Below, one piece after another: positions 26,516 to 37,334 of a stretch of 64,000 bases of DNA. The first letter of the stretch is position 1. Each line of letters starts with the position of its first letter. A program made the translations under genes and the position numbers. This DNA is from Neodiprion pinetum. Taxonomy: Eukaryota; Arthropoda; Insecta; Hymenoptera; Diprionidae. The stretch covers positions 3,080,501 through 3,144,500 of the forward strand of contig NC_060233.1 in assembly GCF_021155775.2 (NCBI RefSeq), given 5' to 3'. The notes beneath the pieces were generated by a model. That model was not told the origin of the DNA. It saw only the letters and a list, made by a program, of their open reading frames with translations, and did not search any database.

Positions 26516-28104
26516 GATTGTCAGACTGCGTGAAATGACGGTACGCGTTCGGTGGAGAATTTCTGAGGGAATTTTGGCTGCAGTGTAGAACCGACGTTTG
26601 GGTGCGATATTGGCCATCGTGCTGGATTCGCGAGCGTTGGTCGAACCGGCTCTAGCTCACGTCAGCGTTAGGGACCCATTAGCTAATGGCCACACCGCAA
26701 GCCAGCCATCTGCCCGTATATATACCTTACCTATACTCGCGTCGCTTTTATTCGACGATTACCACCGACGCGAACCTCGTCCTGGTACTACGGTGGTGTT
26801 CTATCGAACTGGCTTGTCGCCTGGCCCACCTGGCGCACATTTTTGCCGAGATGATGCCCAGGTGTGTGGGTACGTGTATTATACACAGTTGACAATTTAC
26901 TTTTCAACTTTGACTTACTTTTTAACCACAATTATTATTATACTTTTCTCATGTACACGTTCCTTTTTCATCCAGAATCCATTCTTTCCCATACGTTACA
27001 AGCAAATCCCGTAGCGGACCTTTGTAAATTTTTTTTCATCAATTTTTTCAACTCGTTAAGATTTTGCGCACGATGAAATTGAACGGAGCTTCTTTGAAAG
27101 TATCGTTAAGTAAGTAATTCAAAAGTTTTGTCAATTCTTTTTCTTTCGTGTCTCTCTATCAATATCAAAGTTCTTGGAGAATAGTCACTTTTACTTAAGA
27201 AACGAGTTAGTTAAAAGTTTGCCCTTGTTGCACAGCGAATGCAGACTTGAAATTTTATAAGCTTCTCGAGCATTGAGCTTTGGTGGTTTTTGGTAAGAAT
27301 TTTGGTAATATGTCAGTATTCAATTCTCCCACTACGAAAAAATTCTCAAATAATTTCTGGGCCTAATCATTCGTCTTGCAGATAACAAAACGACGGAAAT
27401 TTTCTTTTTTTTTTTTCTTTCTATGTCAACGCCAGAACAAAGTGCTCGAGCATTCTTCAAACTCTTTTTGGTCCGTCAATCGTCGGTCAAAACGATTGAT
27501 CCGGCATATTTTCGTTTCTCATAATATCCTTCTATTCGATAGAGATAATTTTCGCTAATTTACGATTCAAAAAACGTCGTCGGCGGTCCTGAGACGCAGG
27601 TATAAACACGCGCATCACGTGTATTTTCATCTTCTTTATTCTTGATTGGGTAATTTCGAAGACTCGTTGAAAAGGAGATAGATTAAAAACACGAGGCGGA
27701 AGGAAAGTGGTAGGAAAAAAAAAACAAGAAAACGACCATTCCCACGACTTTAAACGTTACATGGGGCTTTGGGTGGGCTTCGAGGCGCGCGCCGCATATA
27801 AAAGCACGCGGTTTGATGGAGGGCATCACCATTTTTCTCCTTATTCCATCTCCTCTCGGACGGTTCTCCTCTGATCGCAAAGAAAGCGAACGAAGGAGTC
27901 AATTCCCGGATCCGAAACTCGCCGAGTCCGAATGCTCGTTAACGTCTACCGAATAGATAGTAAATTATATTCACATAGGACAAGAACATAACTTGCATAT
28001 ACATTACGTATATAATTATAATGTAATTGCGTAAATATATATCCTGCATTAGAAAACGCACGGGAATAAACAATTAATTATGCAGCCGGTTAAACGGCCA
28101 AAGA

Positions 28105-28400
28105 ATTATCGAAAATAATCGATTATTTTTTCCCGATTAATTTTTCGGATCTTACAAATTCGATTATTTTTCCTCGCGATCTATTTCATTAAAGTGTCAA
28201 TTATTATCATCGTCTTACTTACTAAGTACGAATCTGATATCATAAGTGAAAGAAGAATGAATATTTTTGCTTGAAATTGAAAAATATTCTTAAACTAAAC
28301 TATAAATTATCGAAAAACTTTTCCGCTATTCAGACTACGTACTAAACTTTACGAAATTTTGGATTCAAATTCATAGTTTGAATTTTTTTTGGGTTGGATT
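28105..28400. repeat. dispersed repeat B, copy 2
   Basis: It is a direct relative of 3570-3900, including ATTATCATCGTCTTACTTAC, CATAAGTGAAAG and TTTTCCGCTATTCAGACTAC. It begins with AATCGATTATTTTT words. Confidence 0.6.
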
Positions 28401-29659
28401 AATCGACGCATCGTTTATTTTCAGCTCAGTGTGCGATCGCTTTATAACAAACGTATAAAAGTTATTTCACCGAGATTTTCTCTTTCCTAATCTCTCGTCG
28501 ATTCTCGATCATAATTGGCAGGCAGAGGCATTTAATGCCAGGACTGCCGACTGACTGACTGATCGTTTGATTCCGAGACCTTTGAACGTGTCTGTACGTA
28601 CAGCTCACGCGTCGATCATTGATCACCCGGGTTTTTGTATGATTTCACAACTTTGGCCAGCAGAGAAGGAGAATATAACGCGCGTACTACTAGAATGGTA
28701 ATAATAAGAAGAATATGCGGCCGGATGATGAAGTGGAAATGTTTATTTCTCAGAAACTCGGAGTCACCGACCGCGCAACGTAGGTTCAACTTGGAGGGCT
28801 CAGCTCTCACCATTCATCCGTTCACTATTCCCTAATTATCGTCCTGCATCCCGTGCCAAGCGGACGTTCTCGAATAAATAGGTATCTGACCAACGCGAGC
28901 TAGCGTCGTTAGGCGATAATAAAAAATATACGACGCTGAACGAGCTTTGACAAACGGGGACAGCCTGCGTTCGCCCATTTTCCCATCATCGTCGTTATCA
29001 TTATTATTATTGTTGTCATTTTAATAATTCACGCAAAGCGCGTTGGGTGAAGGTTGGAGAAAAACGGAGAAAAATGGAGAAAACCTCCCTCTGTGACATT
29101 TTATATCTATACCAATATACAAAATGGATAAAAAAAAAACGGTAAAAGCCTTGTGAAATTTATACCTACATTCTTCGTTGCTTGTAACAGTTGTGATGTA
29201 CAAGTTTTTGAAAATGTCCCTCACAACGTCAGAGCCTGGTGTTGTCGGCGCTATTTTGTCGTCACGTAACCTAAGTTTTTAATTTTAATAAAGGGGAATC
29301 TCAATTTTTGGTGTTACAAACTAATCGCGTCACGTTAATTAATGAAACACAATCGATAATGTATATCTGTTGCGTTATCCGCGTGCAAAAAAACGTGGCA
29401 AAAAAGTTAACTAGCTGTCAGCCTGATTGAATTGGTTTGATGTTTTTTTCCACCAGAGGACGCATCGCTAAGTGACAATCCCAATAGTCGTTGAAATGAA
29501 TCTTTCGAAAAACTCATTGTAAGAAATAAAGAAACTATGAGACAAGAGGGTTTGTAAAAATTATTAGAAGGGAACCTGGAATGAAATAAGTCCTGCAGGA
29601 TGATTCGCGAAAGTGCAGTCGTATCGAGGTTTAAAAGTTGGCTCTGGTTCCGCTCTTCG

Positions 29660-29713
29660 TCTTCTTGTTCTTCTTCTTCTTCTTCTTCTTCTTCTTCTTC
29701 TTCTTCTTCTTCT
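29660..29713 (+). repeat. CTT tract ending in an acceptor-like CTTTCAG
   Basis: About 17 CTT units run into CTTTCAG at 29712-29718, an excellent polypyrimidine tract plus AG. See the candidate exon described next to it. Confidence 0.9.
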
Positions 29714-29764
29714 TTCAGCAGAGCATCCCGCCGTCGTCTGAATAGTAAATAAGAACGCGGGTTC

Positions 29765-30004
29765 CTATCTTCTCTCTTCTCTCGGCGAGTTGTGATCCAG
29801 CTCCGTAGCCGGTCTCGCGTTCATTTTAACGAAGAATGCCAAGAACGAGGCGCCCTTCGCATATAGCGCGACATTGTTCAAATTGCGGAGAGTAGAGACA
29901 TCGATCACGCCGCGGTTCTCGGCCTCCGGGGAGCCGCTCGACCCGACGGTGAAACGTACGCGTCGCGACGCCGAAGCCGACGTCGACATCGAGGAGGACA
30001 GCAG
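29765..30004. other. GC-rich patch with coding-like composition
   Basis: On the minus strand an ATG at 29989 opens a 74-codon frame closed at 29765. Its third codon positions are GC-rich, and the sequence is mixed and globular-looking (for example ALYAKGASFLAFFVKMNARP). On the + strand a frame is open from 29796 to a donor-like CAG|GTGGGG at 30004/30005, also GC3-rich. Between the acceptor-like site at 29718 and this donor, every + frame has a stop, so a + exon could only be untranslated or carry a start. I do not recognise either product. Confidence 0.25.
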
Positions 30005-31981
30005 GTGGGGAAAAACCCAACGTCGGTTTTCATCCCCCCACCTCCCACCCCCGAACCACCATTGTCTCGAAGTCGCTATTGCTCCCACATATATATATAT
30101 ATATATATATCGGACAATTTTTACCGCCGAGACAGACTTCGCGGATCACGAAGGGCGAAGGAAAATGGAAAAAAAAGCCTACGAGCTTTTGTGTAGGTAC
30201 TACAGCTTTCCAAGTCCGTGCGAACGGTTGCGTTTCTTATACACAGATATACATGCTTAACCTACGAATGTATATTCTTCGGGGAAAGACGTATTCACTG
30301 ATTGCTTTTTCACTCCGGGGTTATACTTTTGTGCAACGAGTATAAGAATTTTGTTTCTATTTAATTTTTTTTTTTTTTTTTGTTCATTTCTTTTACAGGA
30401 CTATTCCGTAGACCGTGGAAAATCGCTAATCATCTACCGAGGGGTTTCATTTTACGGTGTCCATAATCAGTTGCTTTCGTTTCAGGACTCTTGAACGACT
30501 CGGAATTGCGTTTCACGACGAAATGAAAAGAGTTCTGAAAAAACTTGTAGCTCTACATTTTGCCCGGCTTCTAACATATGATATAGATATTAAATGTTCT
30601 TTTACTTTCATTTACCTTTTCGTTGATCGGTTTTTTTTTTAATATTTTTTTTTTTTTTCTGCGTCTCTCTCCTCCTATTTTTTGGAAAGAAAGATTTCGA
30701 CCTTGTCGTATATATATCTCGAAATATCAGATTCCACGTATCTGAAATGCGAAACAGGATTTAACAATAACGTTCTATACACTATTCTGAAAAAAAAAAA
30801 AAAAGCACCGCAAGAAATGTTCATTCGAAACAGAAATAAAGAAATGCATTGCAGTGTTTTTGTTCGAAATTGAGTCAAGCTATTTTTCGCATTTGAGATA
30901 CGTGGACTTTGATATTTGGAAATATATACAAAAACGTGTAAAGCGACCAGGGCTTCTCCTTAAATCTCTCCATCTCTCTCTTCGAATCTTTGTCCTCCGC
31001 AACTTTCATTACCACCCAAGATATGGCGTGTGCCGTAGGGCTACAAAGCCCAGCAAAGAGGGGTGCAAATTCTCTTTACCAACCCTCAGCCGAGCTTCTT
31101 CTTTCCAGAATTATACGAGAATCGCGGTGGAAGTAGTATAACTAATTAATCCTTTTAACAACGGTCAAATTTAATTAATCCTAAAGTTATGCGGTTGGAA
31201 TAACCCGACGAGAGCCGCGCTTCCAACTTTTCTCGCCGATCCTCAAACCCCCTTTTCATCTACAGAATTTTAAAAACCACCTCTGTTATAACGTCGCGAC
31301 GGAACTGGCAGTAATTTTTGGTATCTCTAATAAGAGGTTAATCGCCCGTCTGATTAAAATTAATATTCGCAGGAGGATTCGTATTGGAACAAGTAATATT
31401 TATTAACGAATACAGAGCTATTAAATATCTCAACATTACGCGTCCTCTTTACGAATTGACGCCGGCCATGGAAAAGGTTGGTTATTCAGAGATAATATCT
31501 CACGCACGTATCCCTGTGTCTAACTTCTCCAACGGACCTTGGTCTAACTATTTTTAAATTCATGCTACAACACATTTTTGTCCAACGACATATTTCCTCG
31601 AATTTTTTTCCCCTTTACTTTTTTTACTCACCACCCTTACAATTCGGGAATTACCCTTCGCTGTGTGTTGCCCGCCGCAAACCGCCGACTAAGAGACCCG
31701 CGGCTCGTTCCTGGGGATGCTGAGCTTGCGAACACGTGTATCTACATCCACCCATACATGAATGCATTGCGGCGGGTCGGTACATGCAAAACCAACTCGG
31801 GCACAGCGTGCCGCCCTTCCTTATATTCCCGCCCTCCTTCTCGTTATTACATTATATTCCCGTTGTTTTACCGCTATTACTATTATTACAAGCGTGTTCG
31901 AGGGGGCTGGGCGTTCCGGCTGCTTTAGCCCAAACGGCGTCTATTCATTAATTACGAATGTACAGGTATAACGTATGTATG

Positions 31982-32175
31982 TACACATTGGGACAATAAA
32001 TCTGAGATCGGTAATTTTTTTCACCAGACAGTTATGTTGGCAACACAGAGAAACCTACAGCGCCACAGTCGGCCGAGCGTGTAACAAACTCAATCTCGAT
32101 AAACGTAACATAACCCATGACCGTCGATTCTAGCCTGAGAATACCGCGAGAATAATGACTTATTGGATTGACACA
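31982..32175. mobile_element. truncated copy of the 44913-45272 foldback
   Basis: The sequence from TACACATTGGGACAATAAAT follows the reverse strand of the 45-kb element for about 190 bp, including the TATGTTGGCAACACAGAG segment, the GTAACATAACCCATGACCGT segment and part of the central loop. It then stops, so only one arm plus loop is present. Differences scattered along it suggest an older insertion. Confidence 0.75.
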
Positions 32176-32573
32176 AGCCCTCTTTTCGGATTGAGGTTAT
32201 CCCCACACTGGTCAACCTTATCGATCATCGATACTCGGTAAGATGTCGGTATCGGGATCGATACGCAGAAGCGGCTTTATATATCTACTTATTGGATATG
32301 TTGAATTATAAGCACAATTATTTTACACGGTTGAATCTAAAATGCGAGAAAATATGTATAACGATTAACGTTCGATCGGATTTCAATTTTATAGAAGCAA
32401 AACAATTACCGGATTAAAAATAGATAGAGGACGGTACTCGGATTTCAATATTTGTCTTTCAAGATCTACTCGTTTTTTTTCTGTAGTTTTAATTCTCCGC
32501 CGTGTCGTGACTACTCTAATTACACGTATTCGTGACAATCGTATTGCACGTCGTCTGCTAAAATATAATCCGC

Positions 32574-32711
32574 AAAGCTGCTGTTTAGCAGGGTGACCAG
32601 CTGTTTGTAACCTCAAAAATCGACAGTTGTCGGTGGTAGTTGTGCTCAATTCGCAACTGTCGAAATTTTCAAGGTTAGGGACAGTTGGTCACCCTGGGAA
32701 ACAGCCGCTTT
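32574..32711. mobile_element. small foldback MITE (CAGGGTGACCA ends)
   Basis: The left arm carries CAGGGTGACCAGCTG and CGACAGTTG. The right arm carries the inverse CAGTTGGTCACCCTG and CAACTGTCG. Pairing runs about 55 bp on each side with a loop of about 20 bp. The outermost bases also pair (GCTGTTT with AAACAGC). No target duplication could be defined. Confidence 0.65.
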
Positions 32712-33770
32712 CGGATTTCAGCGCGTGAGGGTTAAATTTTAGCAGAGGACGTACACCATGCAGTCGTTAGAAATTCACTCTGCATACATCTATTGATGAA
32801 ACAGACTTTCTTCTCATGTCAATTTCAACGAGGACAAGTGTTTCGTGACTCGAGTCACGTAGCGTGATAGAAGCACGGGGCATATTCTGCGGTCAGGACG
32901 CGCGAACGGTAAAATCACCGTACAGAAAGAAGGCGGAGGAGATGGCGTCGGGAGTATAATAGCGATGAAAAGAATGATATCGTGCGACTGAATAACCCAT
33001 CGTCGTTAGCGAGACCGAGGTAGACGTCGGTGGTGAGCGTAAAATATTATTATAACAAAACGCAGGCAGACTCGCCCTTCTCAAAATCCCCCCTTACCGC
33101 CTTTACTCGACTAAACAGTAATGAGTTCCATTTCAGCGTTTTGCACCGCGCTTCCTTTAATACCCTCGGAGCCGGGTTTTCAACAAGTGTTAAGTTGTAC
33201 GGAGGGCATAAGGCATAAGGCGGCGTAACGAGGTCGCCGAGCATTGAAAGCGGCTCGCGAAGCGTCGAGGAACAACGAGAACCGGCCAACCCTCCGTCCT
33301 CCTAGGAAACAACCGGCGAAACCGTAAAAGTTAATGAACGAAGGAAATAACTGTTACGAAGAATCTCTCCTCCAGTCGGTTCGCCGACTCCGGCTGCAGA
33401 GACGCTATAACAAACGGATTGAATTTACTCCGCTTGGAGTGATATTAACAGGGGTGAGGAAATCGAGGCTTTAAGCGGCGCCGGTTCTACTTCGATTTCT
33501 TCGAGTCACTTCTAGCCGTGGTGTGAATATACATGGTGTACATAGAACTCCTACGACACGCCATTTTCTTCGAGATAAGAGCCTTTAAGTAATTTTGTAC
33601 CAACTGTCTAAAGAAATCCCTATATTGTTAGGGAATTTTTTTTCTTGTCCGAACGATACCGTGTACGGAGTTTAAAAGACCCGCTCATTTTTTTTCCCAC
33701 GCAGATCTCAACGTCAAAAAAATTAATCACCACCGATCTAGGGTATTTTCATGCCGTTGGTACCGAATTT

Positions 33771-33900
33771 ACTTGAGGGGGGAAATAGGTTTAGGACTAC
33801 GTTTTTTTATGTACCTAATTGTCATTCCTTTCTTGCCAAAAAAAAAATCATGAAAATCACTAAAAAGAACGTAGTTCTAAACCTGTTTCCCCACTTAAGT
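33771..33900. repeat. imperfect inverted repeat (hairpin)
   Basis: ACTTGAGGGGGGAAATAGGT followed by TTAGGACTACG (33771-33801) pairs with the inverse of CGTAGTTCTAAACCTGTTTC and CCCACTTAAGT (33870-33900). The stem is about 31-37 bp and the loop about 60 bp. A 233-codon open frame runs through it on the + strand but has no recognisable domain. The hairpin is probably a tiny MITE. Confidence 0.6.
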
Positions 33901-35568
33901 CCAGTCCAGCGCGAGAACGAAACTGTTTTAGAAAAAGACGTTGCACTCCTAGGCACACCATGTTGGACCATATATAACACCTGGAATTCAGAGGCTTCGG
34001 CGAAGCCGCAAGTATGCCAAGTAGCGCCCTCTGCGCGATTCAAAAGGAAGTTCAACAAAAAGTTATTCGCTATTTTTGCCGTATCCCAACGGCCGCCGTA
34101 CTTCGCGCAGCGACCTTTTAATAGACGCTCTGCAACAGCATTGCGATACATCACAGGTGGTAGCCATCAAGACCGGCGACCTTTGATAATGGATGCAATA
34201 AACGTACGCGGGAAAATCTTCTTCGTACCAGCGATAAACCGCGGCGCAGGCTTCCTCGGGTGGGTGGATGGGCACTTGGTGTGTGTATACTGTATACGTT
34301 ATACTGGTGTACAGTTGGAGGTTTTATGGTTTCGTGACATACGGTTATTACCGGCAGTCCTCTCTCTATCCCTCTCGCAAAGGGCGAACGACCATCTCGA
34401 GCCACCCCCATCCACCCTTCTTACCGTTTCACCTTTTGCTTTGCTTGCCTAGTTTGTAGAGACCTGGCAAGGCGGTTGCTGATAAGAAACTTGATGCCCA
34501 TGATACGGTTTTCAACTAGGCAACACGCTGCCGAATCTACATTCGGAAAAATGAACACAGTTGTCTAGGCGTTTTTGATTCATCCAAGAATGCATTTCAT
34601 TGATCCGGTACCGGGGGGTTGAAAGTTGAGAAGAAAACATTACGTATAAAATCCTAGTTTTAAATTGTCAACTCTTGACTTGAAATTCTAATTCAACGAA
34701 GAGAAGAAACCCCTCTACAGTCTACACCATGTCATCAAGATTATTATTCGTAACGATATCCTTGCGTCTTACATTTGGGTTTCTCTGTATCTCGGATGTT
34801 TTCTAATGTTTAAAAATTTCTATTTATTAAATAACTAAAAATGTTGTATTGCAAACTATCGGATCATCAAGTAGAGATGTTAAACTGATTCCGTGAATTT
34901 TTTTAATAGTTTTTCGACACTGCTAAGCGGGGTGTGAAAAATTGCCAAGAACGATATCCTGATAGACGGCTGATTGCGTAATCAAAAACACACGACATAG
35001 GGTTATAGAACAGTGTAGACTTTTTTGATTTTTCGTCAATCATACTGCATTTCGCGCTATTTTAATCTAGAGGTCCGAAAAACGAACCAATTCAGAGTAT
35101 TTAAAAAGCGTTAAAAAAAAAGGGAATATAAAAATGTGCGCATAATTGCGTCAAAGTATACCTACAACCAAGGAAGAGATTGATTGCACGGTATACTGAG
35201 GAACCGGAATTAAGAAGGCTACAACGAAGCTGAGAACTGGATACCGGAAACAGTTGAGTGCGGTGTTACACGTACTACGTAAACCAAGAGGATTTTGGTA
35301 GTGGTGGTGTGGCGGGGGGATAAGAGATGTGAAAAAGGGTGTAACGTCGAGTCCGGAAAAATAGAGGATCAGAAACGGAGACGAGGAGAGAATAAAGCGC
35401 GTGTAGCCCAAGTGATAAATGGTAATTGCGCGCGACCTGCAGCGCAGCGCGAGGAGAGTTCGGTGCTCACTTATGGAACGGAGGCGAACACGATGAACAC
35501 GACAAACACCCGTTCCTCATTAGAAGCTTGTTAGAGCGCGGGTGACGGAAGGACCGTCTTCCTCCTCA

Positions 35569-35760
35569 TCGTCTTCGTCATCGTCGTCGTCGTCGTCGGT
35601 GGGACCGCGTCTTCGAGTCCCACCAGGTCGCCTTCGTCGTCGCCGTCGCTAACGGCGGCGATGACGGATTCGCCGCGGCCCTCGACCCCTGCTGCCTGGA
35701 GGTAACGAACCCAACGAACGATCTCCGGGACTTTTACGACGCCGCTTGGCCGTCGCAACG
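35569..35760. other. GTC tract and GC-rich patch
   Basis: GTC repeats (35569-35599) run into GC-rich DNA that is open on both strands. The + strand frame ends near a donor-like GGAG|GTAACG (35700/35701). The minus frame has no ATG near its start. The composition resembles a coding or promoter patch, but no product is recognised. Confidence 0.2.
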
Positions 35761-37100
35761 CCTTTTCGAATGCGCATTAAGGACGAATGGGATCCGTAGT
35801 TTGAATCGAAAGTTAAGAGGAGGAAAAAACCGTTTATACATTCTCCAAGAAAGGTGTTTGCGATCGTTGTAGTGAATACGAACGAAACAACATATCTTAT
35901 ATGCGATGGAAATGGGTTTGAGCGAATTTACACGACGCATGCTGTGATCAACGTCAAATGCTTCAGAAAAGGTTTGTCACGGTTCGAACGTTCAAACTTT
36001 TCAAATTATGGTATTTTTCATACGATTATAATAGTTTTCGGATTATTTTTATCGACATAAAGGTATCCAGTAATTGACCGAAATAACATTTGGTAAATAG
36101 TTACGTCTAGAGTGGTTAAGAATAGGTTTATAAATACTCGTCAATGATTATCAACGATACCTAATGTAAGATTTCTTGAATATTTTTGTACAATTTGCAG
36201 AGATCTGACCAGTGGAAAAAACAAGTCCGAAAACATTTTTCGCGCGTCAAAAGCACCAGAGTTTAATCATTTGAAACGTTCTAGCCATAAACTCCTATCT
36301 CGAATTCTCGATATCTTAGCTTCTGTTATTCGAATTTACTCAAGTTCACTTCAAAAAAATTCAAATTGTGAATTTCTCGATGACTAAAACCAATTGCTGG
36401 ATGGTGCGACACTACACATTTATTTTTTGGTAATTTTAGAACCAAGGTTCAAACAGATACAACCAAAAGAGGTCAATAATTGGTACAGGGTTAATAACTG
36501 GTATACTAATCTTACCGGATATTTTTGATTCAAGCTTGAAATCCCATTTGCATGCTTACACTCTACACTCCTTTTCTTTACTTGAGCACCACTGCTCAAG
36601 TATATTGTAAAACGTTTCCCAGTTTTGAATTGCACCGATTTCTCTTCATCCTCGGTGGAGCCTCGGTCAGATTCGGATTTCCAGACATTTCCGATCCAAT
36701 AATCGAGCGAAGCTCGTCGGCCCGCAGGACGACCGAATTTCGTCGATATCGAGAATGTCGAACCGAGCTTGCAGTTTGCGGAGCCCTACTAATTTCCTCT
36801 CCACGTCCCAAATCCCGGCCGATAATAATACAAACGTGGGCCATAAACACAGCTCTCGGAATTATGGGACGTTACAAATTTACCAGGCACGCCTGTAACA
36901 GAGGCTCCGTATAATATCCTGCTACGGGGAATAAATCATCGTGGAATTGGCTAGTTACGCCACATGGTCCTTCGGCTTTGGAGCACCGGTCTTAGTAGGA
37001 CTTAGTTAGCATCCCCCGGCTTCAGTTTCGCACAAATTGGCGATCCGGCGCGGCCTAAGGTGGTGGGTAATGGAGACAGCGAACCGTCCGGCCGTCGAGA

Positions 37101-37334
37101 TCAGTCAGACTCGTTGGGTAGAACAGACTGCTGGATCATTGGGAGGCATTGTTCTGCCGTCAAAACCTCAAGACACCGGCCATCAGCCACCCAGACCGAA
37201 ATTCGAAAGCTGGACGAGGCTCTGACAGACGTTATTCTTGACGGGCGGCTCTCCACCTTCCTCAAGTGCTTTTCATCCCGAGCAACGACTTCGTACAGAT
37301 AACGAACCAGCACACTCTCAACGGAGTCTGTCAT
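37101..37334 (-). other. unrecognised 77-codon ORF
   Basis: It begins with a true ATG, ends with TGA and has a mixed, non-repetitive composition (for example VLVRYLYEVVARDEKHLRKV). The region is less AT-rich than its flanks. I recognise no domain and see no clear splice sites. It could be part of an old transposon or retroelement, or chance. Confidence 0.2.

Larger units (their letters stand above)
26514..31981. other. non-coding (presumed intron 1, part 4)
   Basis: It contains one copy of repeat B (about 28105-28400), a CTT tract (29660-29713), a short AT tract (30091-30110) and a GC-rich patch with coding-like composition (29765-30004, listed separately). Frames near 26598-27014 and 31578-31928 have no recognisable domain. 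Confidence 0.45.

Noticed and set aside
32220..32275. Cluster of ATCGATA-type words as an insulator or DRE site
   Set aside because: CGAT words are common throughout this window. No core promoter lies next to the cluster.
33751..34452. 233-codon + strand frame as a gene
   Set aside because: It runs through an inverted repeat and AT-rich DNA, has no recognisable domain, and minus-strand frames of similar quality overlap it.
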